Shown one piece after another: positions 53,109-61,876 of a DNA stretch of 64,000 nt. How positions within the stretch are numbered: position 1 is the stretch's first letter; every line of letters starts with the position of its first letter. Made by a program: the position numbers and the translations under genes. The notes under the pieces were generated by a model. It searched no databases, was not told the DNA's origin, and saw nothing but the letters and a program-made list of their open reading frames with translations. The stretch spans positions 186,001 through 250,000 of the forward strand of contig JASUTR010000190.1 in the NCBI GenBank assembly GCA_035048495.1, in the 5' to 3' direction. The stretch comes from Euptelea pleiosperma (lineage: Eukaryota; Streptophyta; Magnoliopsida; Ranunculales; Eupteleaceae).

Positions 53109-54536
53109 ATGGCAAGCCCTACGGGGCTTGCTCTCTCGGGCTCCTCTGGCCTTGTTCCTGTGCAGCAAGCTTCAGAGTCTGATCAGGCTATTGTGGAGCC
53201 GTCTACCCCGATTGGACTCTCTCCTGCTGAAGCTGAGAATTTTCCTGCGCTGGGGAACCTTCCCTCTGGTCTGCATTCTCCCGCTAAACCTTGAAGATCT
53301 TTATTTCCTAACGCAGGACCTACCGGTAAGTCTAAATCAGAACTCCAGTTCTTTGAACCCTGCATCGTGAATGGCAAACCAGTTGTTCGATGTCCTTCTG
53401 CAGTTCTTGATGAAGGTAGATCTCTATGGGAAGACTATCTTGTGGGTCAGATTGTTGGTAAGAAACTTCCCTTCTTTTGGATTAAGACTTCGCTTGAAAA
53501 ATTATGGAAACCCAAAGGTGTGTTGGAATTATCGATGCAGGATAATGGTCTTCTGTATATGAAATTCTCTGAACCAAAGGACAAAGAGGATGCATTAGAT
53601 AACGGTCCTTGGTTCATCTCTGGTCGACTTCTTGTTATTCGGCCTTGGCAGCCTAATGTAGACTCTCTGTTTACAAAAATCCAATCGCTCCCCATCTGGA
53701 TTAAACTTATTGATCTACCAAAGATCCTTTGGACTCCTACCGGCATTAGTTATGTTGCTAGTGCTGTTGGCAGACCGATTTGCCTTGATGGTCCAACTGA
53801 AAATCGTAGCCGGCTTTCCTTTGCTCGGGTCTGCGTCGAAGTAACGTCGACTAGCTCTCTTCTTGCCTCTATAACAGTCGAAACTGCCGATGGATCCAAT
53901 GCTGAGGTATATGTTGAGTATTCTTGGAAACCTCTTAAGTGCTCTGTTTGTTGTTCTTTGGGTCACAATGATAAGGGATGTCCGATCGGCAGGAAAAAAT
54001 TCAGACAAGAATGGATTCCTATTGTTAAGAAGGTATCTGAGCTCAGCTCTATTGATGGGCACAATGCAGATCCTAAATTACCGGACCATGCGCCTATAGA
54101 TGAGCTCAAGGATGATCGTAAATTATCGGACATTGCAGATTCTCAATTGCAGACTGTTGCTGACGAAGGCTGGATTACACCAATAACTTCATTGATTCCT
54201 CCAAGTGTTTGTGCGAATGCTTCTTCGGCAATTGGTGCTTGCTACGAAGGGGTTCCTGCTGTTTCTTCTCAGATTCTGCAACTTCGTAATAAATTCACTA
54301 TATTGGAAGACGGTACCAATGCACTCTTGGACACTGACGAAGCCCAAACTAGTACCACCTCAGGGCCTTCTAATTTCAGTCTCAATGAACTCGAGTTACT
54401 CAAGCGCAAGACCTGTAAAACAGACTCAGTGGCTCGGATTAGAGAAGGCATAGCTGAAATGCTGCAGAGTTCTAGTGTTGAAGTGGATAAAGGGAGCACC
54501 CGAGAAGGTCTTCTTCCTTATCGTGTTCCTAAATGA
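53109..54536 (+). pseudogene. LINE ORF1 (DUF4283, zinc knuckle) with one in-frame stop
   Basis: Nucleic-acid-binding ORF1 protein of a plant L1 LINE, expected to coat the element RNA in the ribonucleoprotein. The frame opens at ATG 53109 (MASPTGLALSG...), meets TGA at 53292-53294, and continues without another stop to TGA at 54534-54536. Without the internal stop it would be about 475 codons. The N-terminal ~60 residues are Ser/Pro-rich and end in a NFPALGN-type segment common before DUF4283. DUF4283 follows the stop (SLWEDYLVGQIVG..., LMKFSEPKD-type core, GPWFISGRLLVIRPW). The zinc knuckle CSVCCSLGHNDKGC fits CX2CX4HX4C at about residues 191-205 counted from the ATG at 53367. The C-terminal ~185 residues are acidic and Ser-rich with no known domain. 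A start at 53367 would give an intact 389-aa protein lacking the N-terminus, but the same-frame continuity argues that the 53109 start is ancestral. Confidence 0.82.
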
Positions 54537-54539
54537 ACG

Positions 54540-54597
54540 ATGAAAGTAGGATTTTTCCGCGTCGTTGGTTACGGAAATCCTAGATCTCAACAATATT
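54540..54597 (+). pseudogene. LINE ORF2 start (AP endonuclease N-terminus), truncated by insertion
   Basis: An ATG three bases after the ORF1 stop opens MKVGFFRVVGYGNPRSQQY, which resembles the first strand of the APE-like endonuclease domain that begins plant L1 ORF2 (typically a WNxRGLG-like motif). Here the usual Asn of that motif is Arg, suggesting decay. The frame is cut after about 19 codons by the Athila LTR at 54598 and ends at TAA 54600-54602 inside the LTR. The endonuclease and reverse-transcriptase domains must be on the far side of the inserted element, if they are present. Confidence 0.65.
54593..54597. repeat. Probable target site duplication ATATT of the Athila insertion
   Basis: Five bases directly left of the TGTAATTATCC terminus. 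The partner copy would be beyond the right edge, so this is inferred from the LTR end only. Confidence 0.4.
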
Positions 54598-54954
54598 TGT
54601 AATTATCCGATTCTTTTTCACTCAAATCCTGCAAAAATCACAGGGTTGTACAGTGGCTCGTGTCGGATGTCGATCCGCACTCGGGGTTAGTTTGCGTAAT
54701 TCAACGACATGAAATGACGGATTTTTATCAAGAAAACATGGAGAGGTGAGAATGGTGATGGATTTAAAACATTCTTAGTGATTTTTAGAGAGAGAAATTA
54801 CCACAAACAATCAAAAACACAAAAGTAAACTAACAAATGCAAAAATAATAATTTTATTCATCCTCAATGAGTCTTACAAAATCAAATTAAATTCAAAAAT
54901 TAACCTAGAAAGCCATAAAAATTTGAGAGATAAATGAGAAAATGTAGAGAGAGA

Positions 54955-55190
54955 AATATCGAAGAAGGCTATCCTAGAGAGAAAAAATATGGGGGAGAGA
55001 GAAAGTGGAGAGATCTAGAGAGAGAGAAAAGACTAGGGAGAGAAATTAGAGAGGGAAAACTAAAGTTTAGAGAGAGAGAGTGAACAAGTGATAAACAAAG
55101 TGAGAAAGCTAAGAAGAGAGAAAGAAACTAATGGTAGAGAGAGAAAGAGATATAAAGTGAGATCTAGAGAGAGAAGAGAAAAAAATAGAA
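54955..55190. repeat. GA-rich low-complexity tract
   Basis: Repeated GAGAGAGAAA-type sequence with interspersed AGATCTAGAGAGAG, inside the Athila LTR. It is CT-rich on the element's coding strand. Similar GA-rich sequence returns at about 56045-56270 and 56840-56900. Confidence 0.8.
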
Positions 55191-55645
55191 TGATTTGGAC
55201 TCACCATGAAATGGTTCAGCCATGTAGGATTGGATCTGCCATTTGAGAGAGGCTCGGTCATCTGTCATGGTTGGCTCAGCAAAGTGGGTAGGAAATCACC
55301 AAGACCTTGCATGTGGTGGTGCGGTGTGCATCCATGAGAGGTGAGGAAGGAGCACGGGCTTGCTGGTTCGTGATGAAGAAAGGGGCAGATGCACAAGTGG
55401 CGTGTTGCACCATGGACGGCGGAGTTGCAGGTGATCGAAGAGGACGCCGTGAGAACCAGTCCGGTTGCCGGTTGAGTGGAGGGGTTGCGGATGACCCAGA
55501 AGTGCAGGTTCATGAGAGGACGTTGCTGTCCTTTGACGGTGGTTGCCTGGTGGTGGTTGAAGGCAGCTATGGTGGTGGCACACTAGTCAAGGGAGGAGCG
55601 CACAAAGCCAGGAAGGCGCCACAACTTCCTTTATTCTTTCTTTCT

Positions 55646-55702
55646 TCTTCTCCTCTTCTTTTTTTTTTTTTTGGTTTTCTTTTTTTTTTTTTTTTTTTTT
55701 CC
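55646..55702. repeat. Poly(T)-rich tract
   Basis: Long T runs broken by TTTTGGTTTTC, within the LTR. It produces artificial Phe-rich (+) and Lys-rich (-) reading frames. It could be an old poly(A) tail read on the other strand or simple slippage, and nothing here decides between them. Confidence 0.75.
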
Positions 55703-56933
55703 TTTGAATGGATTGAGAGAGGAGGGCGTTGGAGAGAGAAGAACGTGTGGACGGCTTTGCTGTGGGCTGATGTGATGAAGGCAGCTGAGGCGGAGGGCAG
55801 CGGTGCAAAAAAAAATGTTGGTAGCTGTTGGGCAGACCGTCTGCAACTGGGTGCAAGTGCTGGATGTGGACGGCAAGTTGATGGAGATCAAGCAGCAGGT
55901 TCGCCCAGCAAGGAGGAGGAGGAGCCTTGTGGAGAGGAGGGTGATCTGGAGGTTGAGACTATGCACCAGCAGGTAAGCGCCTCCCTCATTTCTTCTTCTT
56001 CTTCCCCTTTTTTTTGTGTTTTCTGGTTTCTTTTTTTTATTTTATTTGAGGAAGAAGGGTAGAGAGAGAGAGAGACTGAGATTGGAGGGTGAAAGGGAAG
56101 TCTGGGATTTCTTGTGAAAGAGAGAGATGGTGGCTTGGGAAAAATGGTGGTGAGGAGATGAGAACGTTGGGGTTTTAGGAGAGAATGGGAGGAACTTGGA
56201 GGCTGACGGTTTGGGATAGAAACGTGGGAGAGAGCTCCTTTACAATGAAGAGAAGAGAGGGAGATATGGGAGAGAAACGGCTAGGGTTTTCCCTTTTTTT
56301 TTCAAAACGTGCAGCAGCTAGGGGGGGCCCGTGATGGAAGAGGAATGGATCCCTTTTGTATCAAACGGTTTAGGGTTTCCCTTTCAAAAAAAAAGGTTAT
56401 CCCCAATAATAGAAACCGAGGGTTTCTATTACTTAGAAACCCACGGTTTTCAAAACCTCTCTCTTTTGGAAACTCTCATTCTTTTTCAAACAAAATCCTT
56501 TTTTTTTTTTTTTTTTTTTAAAAATCCCCTTCTTTATTATTTTTGAAAAACCAAAGATTCCCTTTTATTTTGAAAATATTTGTTTCTAAAATCTTTCCCC
56601 AAATATTATCTCTCTTCTTTTAAAAATCCCCTCTATGTTTGGTATGTGGGTCCCACCAAATGGCTGGGCCATGGGTAGTGGGCCCACTATTCCTCTTTGG
56701 CTTAGGCCCATAGGTTTGATCATGAAGTGATGAGGGCCATTGAATTTATGAGATGGTGAGATGGATGATTGGGGGATGGAAATTGGCCAAGGTAGGCCGT
56801 AGAATTGAGTGATTGAGGGAGGGGAGAGGATCAGATGATGTGGATTTGAAATTAGAGAGAGAATGATGATTTGGAGAGAAAAATGAGAGATGAGAGAGAA
56901 AATATTACAACATCAAGAAAAAATGCTAGCAGA

Positions 56934-56996
56934 GGGGCTTGAACCCTGGTCTTTGACTTGGTCTTCTGCATGCTTTACCAACTGAGCAAGTCCTCA
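56934..56996 (-). other. tRNA-like segment with A-box and B-box (degenerate)
   Basis: On the minus strand TTGCTCAGTTGGTAAAGCA resembles a tRNA D-arm/A-box, and about 30 bases later CAGGGTTCAAGCCCCTC resembles a T-arm/B-box (GGTTCAANCC) with four of five stem pairs. The anticodon stem does not pair convincingly and the flanking acceptor strands do not match, so this is not a functional tRNA gene by eye. It is better described as a tRNA-derived relic or SINE-head-like piece within the LTR. Confidence 0.6.
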
Positions 56997-57256
56997 TCTT
57001 GTGTTAGTTGATAAGCTTTAATTTCCTTAGTCTCTTCATTGAGGGCTTGTCTCTCCTTCTCTCTTAATCTTCTCTCAGGCCTTCCCGAGTCTCTGGTTCT
57101 CCCGGCATTTGGCATGTATCTTCTTATCCTCAGCCTATTGGCTCTTGTGCTTCGGTCCTAGACTCTGGCAGTTAGATATGGGCCCACCAGTCTTGAGAGC
57201 CGTCTGATCGGGTTTCCTGCGACAAAAGAAGCGCGTAATGAGACTCAATCAGAACG

Positions 57257-57270
57257 GCTTTATATCTAGA
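57257..57270 (-). promoter_or_regulatory. Candidate TATA box of the Athila LTR
   Basis: The minus strand reads CTAGATATAAAGCC about 180 bases inside the LTR 5' end. It is the clearest TATA-like motif near the U3 start. If it is used, transcription would start near 57230 and run leftward in this copy. No other promoter evidence is available. Confidence 0.3.
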
Positions 57271-57411
57271 CTTCCAAAAATATGTTTAATGCATGCAAAT
57301 ATACCATTTCGTCCGGAAAAGTGTGTTCTACGCAACAGAAGAGACACTTACGTAGAAAAGTGGATAATTAGAGCAGTTTTACGTAGGAGAGTGCGATAAC
57401 GCTAACAGGAT

Positions 57412-57432
57412 AAGTGCTTAAAATAAGCACTT
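57412..57432. other. Perfect 9-bp inverted repeat near the LTR terminus
   Basis: AAGTGCTTA and TAAGCACTT flank AAA, forming a perfect hairpin 16 bases inside the LTR end. It could be a terminal structural element or a protein-binding palindrome. Its role is unknown. Confidence 0.7.
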
Positions 57433-57448
57433 TTGAGCGAATATCACA

Positions 57449-57460
57449 ACCCCCAACCAG
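57449..57460 (-). other. Polypurine tract next to the 3' LTR
   Basis: The minus strand reads CTGGTTGGGGGT directly before the LTR terminus TGTGATATTC. A purine-rich tract at this place primes plus-strand DNA synthesis in LTR retroelements. The placement supports the LTR boundary at 57448. Confidence 0.5.
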
Positions 57461-59319
57461 CATATTGCCAATCCTTGGCAATTAGTGCGAAATACATGAG
57501 CTTAAAAGGGCTCTGCACATGCTGCACACTTTTTCATATTAGCTCAGGGAAAACCCCGTTCGTCAAATCATTGAATGGATGCAAAAACAGTTACATGCTA
57601 GCGAAGAGTTGGAAAGTTTTGGCAAGACTACAGACTGATAATCATGACCCAGAATAGTCAGACTCTGCGTGTGTGTGTGCTCAACGTTCTCATCATCCGA
57701 CAGTAAAGATTTCCAGATCACCTCTAAGTTTTTATGCCTCGACCTCAAATCTCACATGTTTAGCACTCAGAATAGAATCACACAAGAAGGGTTTTCTTCT
57801 TTTCTCTCAATTTATATGTGAGGAGATGTGTTGATATATGAAAGCAAAGATCTCACATATGTATTATTTGAAGGAAGGACATCTTTAACAGAAGAAGATC
57901 TCATGATTGGAATACCACTTCACTCGGGAACGTCAGATCAAACTCTATAGCTTCTCTTTCTCCAATCTCCACATTTTATGATCGTGCTATTCTAGAATCA
58001 AGTAGGACTTTCCTGGGTTGTAATGAGGCTTAGGTCAGGTGTAGAGAGATAAAGGAATACAGGATTTCAAAGATCTTGAGAGGATATTGCCATTTTCTTG
58101 AATTTTTCCTGCGACGTAACACCATTATCTAGTTCTTTTCTTTTTTTTTTTTTTTCGTATTTTTCTCTTTTTCTTGATATTTCTGAGACTGCTCAATTTC
58201 TTTTCAGCTCTTCTTCATACTTTCTTTCTATATTTTGTTTTCAGCTTGAACCACTTTCTTTTCCTTTTGATTCTTCTTCTTTACTTTTCTTTTCACGGTA
58301 CACCCACATCAGTTATTCTTTTGTCCATATCAAAATAAGGGTAGCCAGTCATGTTTCGTAACTAGACTGGATTTTAGGTTGATGGGTTTGCAAATAAAAG
58401 GCTTTTATAGAAAGGTTCAAGGGGTTTCTAGTGAAGTATAATTCAGGTGAGTAAAAAGGCTGAATGGTTCAGAAAAATGGCCTAAATCATTTTCTAGGGT
58501 TTGCACTATCATGTATACTGTTTTGACTGGATATAGAGAAGGTTCTGTCGTAGTAATCCAATGTTGATGTCGTTCCGAGTTTTATGATCGAAGCAAAAGA
58601 TAATGAAATCTCTCAACGAATATTGCGGGCATGAAGAATAGTGAGTCATCTTGTGACTCGGGATTATTGTATAACTCTCCGAAATGATTAAAGGTTCGAA
58701 AGCTCACTGGGTTAGGTCTCCACAATTATTCTCACAGGATCTCTAGAGTTTCAAAACTTAGGATGACTCTGATGTTGATAGTGTACAATTGTGCCAAATC
58801 TGAGTTTTTCTGAGTTTTCAAACCTGCTGTAGTCATGCTTGAATTGACTCAACGCTAACTTTAACCAAAAATTGACATCCTCAATACTGACTTAACGGAG
58901 GTTTTTTTAGCTAATCAAAGTCAGGGTATTTGACACATTTTTGAAATTCTAGAAAACTTTTGGAGAACATCGGAAATCACCCCAAAAACCCTTTTTTTTT
59001 TTTTTTTTTTTTTTTCAAAATGAAGACATGAGTTTTGGTAAATACCCACCCCCAACCAAAATACAGCACCGTCCTCGGTGCTCATGATCGGGACATAAAA
59101 TGATAACAAATCAATGATGATGATGCAAAGATTCAGGAAGGATGTTACCAAATCGGCAGAAACTCGACAGTGTGTGGTACCTGATGATCGGAAGAATGAA
59201 TGTACCTGCATTTCCAGAGATATAACAGTAATAACAAATGCATGAGACTCATGTACTCTAAGAATACCGGAATTGCCTTTCCGAAAGCGCTAAGTTTTAC
59301 GTCTTCAGCCAGACATGAC

Positions 59320-59338
59320 GGGGGTGACAGGCACCCCC
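59320..59338. other. GC-rich hairpin GGGGGTG / CACCCCC
   Basis: A perfect 7-bp inverted repeat with a 5-base loop, about 35 bases downstream of the integrase stop on the minus strand, overlapping a polypurine-like motif. Confidence 0.65.
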
Positions 59339-59372
59339 AACCAAGTTGGAGCACAGGAGACTGAGTGGATCA

Positions 59373-60047
59373 TCAGTCGACATAAACAGGATCGATGAGA
59401 TCAATTTCAAAAGTCTGAATGAACAATACGTCAAGTTCATGGAACTGTTTTAGACGCTGCCCATTGACCTGAAAAGAGGAGTGATCCTTGGGATCCTCAA
59501 TAGTGATTGCCCCAAAGGGTGTGACTGCGGTGACCGTATAAGGACCGGTCCACCTAGATTTCAGTTTCCCAGGGAAGAGATGGAGACGAGAATTATAAAG
59601 AAGGACCTTCTGTCCTGGATGGAACTCTTTCCTGAGGATGCTTTTGTCATGTATCCACTTCATTTTGGCTTTGTAATTTTTGGACAAGTTGTAGGCATCA
59701 TTTCTGAGTTCTTCTAACTCATTCATTTGAAGTTTCCGCTCCTCCCCTGCGGAGTCTAGGTCGAAGTTGAGCTTCTTAATGGCCCACAGGGCACGATGTT
59801 CAATCTCTACCGGAAGATGACAGGGTTTCCCAAAGACCAGACGATAGGGAGACATATTGAGTGGGGTCTTGTAGGCGGTTCTGTATGCCCATAAAGCATC
59901 AGTGAGACGAGTAGACCAGTCTTTACGTGTGGTATTGACTGTCTTCTCCAAGATCTGCTTGATCTGACGATTAGAAACCTCCACTTGACCACTAGTCTGC
60001 GGATGATAAGCTAGGGCAACCTTGTGGGTTACCCCATACTTCTTCAT
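59373..60047 (-). pseudogene. Athila integrase, C-terminal part
   Basis: The 224-residue open frame continues the integrase after a frame break near 60058-60066. It carries the last catalytic residue in the [13 protein letters not shown] motif (Glu23 of this frame), the conserved [16 protein letters not shown] segment (about 42-57), and the C-terminal GPY/F-like module ([20 protein letters not shown], about 166-185). It ends at a stop after DLIDPVYVD. There is no chromodomain, in line with Athila. The ATG at 60047 is an internal Met, not a true start. The product of the full gene inserts cDNA into the host genome. Confidence 0.85.
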
Positions 60048-61591
60048 TAAGTTCTCGAATATCTATTGCAGAAATGGGTGCCCCCATCACTAATGATGGC
60101 CTTAGGGGCACCGAATCGAGCGAAGATGAACTCCTTTAGGAATTTGACCACCACTTTGTGGTCATTCGTCTTGGTGGGAATGGCTTCTATCCATTTGGAT
60201 ACATAGTCTACCGCAAGGAGAATGTACTCAAAACCATAGGAAACTGGAAAGGGGCCCATGAAGTCGATGCCCCAAATGTCAAATATTTCATCGACCTGGA
60301 TGGGAGTTAGGGGCATCATGTTCCTCTGGGAGATGCGGCCTAGATGCTGGCAATTAGGACAGGTTTTGCTGTAGATATGGGCATCTTTAAATAGTGTAGG
60401 CCAGTAGAATCCGCATTGCAGCACTTTTTCTGCAGTCTTCTTAGTGCTGAAATGACCACCACAAGGTTGGTCATGACACGAGGACAAGATATTGAGTTGG
60501 TCCGACTCAGGGACACAGAGACGAATGATCTGGTCAGGACAGTATTTATACAAATAAGGATCATCCCAAGAGTAGTACTTAACTCTTGCTAGGAATTGGC
60601 TTTTGTCCTGTTTTGACCAGTGTGACGGCATTTCTTCGGTGACGAGGTAGTTGACAATATCAGCGTACCAAGGATTAACAGAGATGGCGAACAGTTGTTC
60701 GTCTGGAAAGGTTTCAGGGATGGGCTGGGTGTCGAAGGATGACTCTAAAGTCAGTCTAGACAAGTGATCAGCCACTACATTCTCAGTTCCTTTCTTATCC
60801 TTAATCTCGAGGTCGAATTCCTGCAGTAAGAGAATCCATCGAATTAATCGAGGTTCGGTTTCCTTTTTCGACATGAGATAACGAAGGGCTGCATGATCAG
60901 TGTACACTACCACCTTAGTGGCTAAGAGGTACTGACGGAATTTATCAAGGGCGAAGACTACCGCCAGGAGTTCTTTCTCAGTGGTAGAGTAATTCATTTG
61001 GGCAGAGTTAAGAGTTTTGCTCGCGTAGTAGATCACGTGTGACCTTTTGTCAACTCTCTGCCCTAGAACAGCGCCTAACGCGTAGTCAGAAGCATCGCAC
61101 ATTACCTCGAAAGGTAGAGTCCAATCCGGGGGACGGATAATGGGCGCAGTAGTGAGCTCAGATTTGAGACGCTCAAATGCCTTGACACAGTCAGCATTAA
61201 AGTCGAAAGGACTATCTTTAGCTAGAAGATGGGACAGAGGTCGAGCGATTTGAGAGAAGTCCTTGATGAATCGCCTATAGAATCCTCCGTGTCCCAAAAA
61301 GGAACGGATGTCACGTACGGACTTAGGAATGGGCAAGGTCGAGATGATATCGATTTTAGCTTTGTCGACCTCAATGCCCTGATGGGAAATGACATGTCCC
61401 AGAACAATGCCCTTCTTCACCATGAAGTGGCATTTCTCCCAATTGAGGACAAGTCGCTTGTCCTGACAGCGTTGAAGTACAAGCCCTAGATGGTTCAGAC
61501 AGTCATCAAAGGATGACCCAAAACTGAGAAGTCGTCCATAAAGACTTCGAGGAATTTTTCCACCATGTCGAGAAATATGCTCATCATACAC
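60047..61591 (-). pseudogene. Athila pol: RT C-terminus, RNase H, integrase N-terminus and core
   Basis: The 514-residue frame matches Ty3/gypsy pol from about residue 23 (FGSSFDDC). First comes the RT thumb/connection ([35 protein letters not shown]). RNase H follows with Asp166 (MCDASD), Glu207 (TTEKEL), Asp232 (YTDHAA) and Asp275 (VVADHL), all four catalytic acids present. Then comes the integrase HHCC zinc-binding region with His373, Cys411 and Cys414 among its ligands, and the catalytic-core Asp443 (GIDFMG) and Asp502 (ISDGG). The frame stops after [10 protein letters not shown] because of a one-base break, and the final Glu is in the next frame downstream. The first ~22 residues are out-of-frame sequence of the upstream RT region. 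Confidence 0.88.
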
Positions 61592-61728
61592 CTCTGAAAG
61601 GTCGCGGGTGCATTGCAGAGGCCAAAGGGCATGCGCTTGTAGGCAAAAGTGCCAAAGGGACAGGTGAAAGTTGTCTTCTCATGATCCTCAGGGGGCGATG
61701 GGTATTTGATTATACCCTGAGTAACCAT
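61495..61728 (-). pseudogene. Athila RT middle segment with FMDD active site (frame fragment)
   Basis: The useful part starts at [17 protein letters not shown] and runs through [18 protein letters not shown] to EVFMDDFSV. The RT catalytic Asp pair is at about 61531-61542. Upstream it is joined to the previous fragment by a break at a run of five G (61691-61695, + strand). Downstream the frame is lost at a run of four A (61520-61523, + strand). It continues in register with the neighbouring fragments at protein level, so this is one gene broken by single-base changes. Confidence 0.85.
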
Positions 61729-61876
61729 CGAGGAAGCAGTAATAGGAGTGACCTGCTAGTCTCTCCAACATTTGGTCTATGAAGGGTAAAGGAAAATGGT
61801 CCTTCCTAGTGTTGGTGTTGAGTCGTCGGTAATCGATGCAGACTCTCCACCCTTTCTTCAGGCGCTGGGTGACCAT
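61688..61876 (-). pseudogene. Athila RT N-terminal palm/fingers segment (frame fragment)
   Basis: Carries GWRVCIDYRRLN, DHFPLPFIDQMLERLAGH and the first catalytic Asp in FLDGYSGYNQI. It is separated from the gag-protease frame by a break near 61876-61885, and from the FMDD fragment by the break at 61691-61695. The ATG at 61876 is not a biological start. Confidence 0.85.

Larger units (their letters stand above)
52915..54597 (+). mobile_element. L1-type LINE, 5' part, interrupted by an Athila element
   Basis: A non-LTR retrotransposon fragment in + orientation. It starts at the satellite junction in an A10 tract, has a pyrimidine-rich 5' UTR with CTCTCCTAGGGTTTCTCC (about 52940-52962), then an ORF1 with the DUF4283 and CX2CX4HX4C organisation of plant L1 elements, then the first codons of ORF2 three bases after the ORF1 stop. 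The LINE is cut at 54597 by the TG terminus of the Athila LTR, preceded by ATATT as the likely target duplication. The remainder of ORF2 and the poly(A) tail would lie to the right of the Athila element, outside the window. Confidence 0.8.
54598..57448 (-). repeat. Probable 3' LTR of the Athila element (about 2.85 kb)
   Basis: The left end TGTAATTATCC abuts interrupted LINE ORF2. The right end ...GCGAATATCACA is followed by ACCCCCAACCAG, which on the minus strand is a purine-rich GGTTGGGGGT tract immediately before TGTGATATTC. The two termini form a short imperfect inverted repeat (TGTAAT / ATCACA). The interior is noncoding: GA-rich tracts at about 54955-55190 and 56045-56270, poly(T) tracts near 55660-55700 and 56497-56519, a more GC-rich segment at about 55210-55980, and a tRNA-like segment near 56930. 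The second LTR copy is not in the window, so the right boundary rests on the polypurine tract. Similar tracts at 59049 and 59334 leave a longer LTR possible. Confidence 0.55.
57449..59372 (-). other. Noncoding spacer between integrase and 3' LTR
   Basis: About 1.9 kb without a convincing ORF. Many Athila elements carry an envelope-like ORF here. I see only short frames with no signal-peptide or transmembrane pattern I can trust. It holds T-rich runs (about 58138-58155 and 58989-59015), two extra CCCCCAACCA motifs (59049 and 59334) and a 7-bp hairpin at 59320-59338. It may be a decayed env-like region or a lineage with no env. Confidence 0.6.

Noticed and set aside
52972..53370. 132-codon Leu-rich + strand ORF upstream of LINE ORF1
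   Set aside because: It is a shadow of the ORF1 N-terminal region in another frame. The 53109 frame has the expected Ser/Pro-rich content and continues in phase into DUF4283.
55631..55966. 111-codon minus-strand ORF with a Lys-rich tail
   Set aside because: The Lys run is the translated T tract; no other signal.
55307..56062. 251-codon + strand ORF
   Set aside because: Contains homopolymer-derived Phe and Ser runs, lies inside the Athila LTR on the opposite strand, and has no domain.
56934..56996. Functional tRNA gene
   Set aside because: A- and B-box-like parts are present, but the acceptor and anticodon stems do not pair.
58098..58361. 87-codon Phe/Ser-rich + strand ORF
   Set aside because: Derived from T-rich sequence in the Athila spacer.
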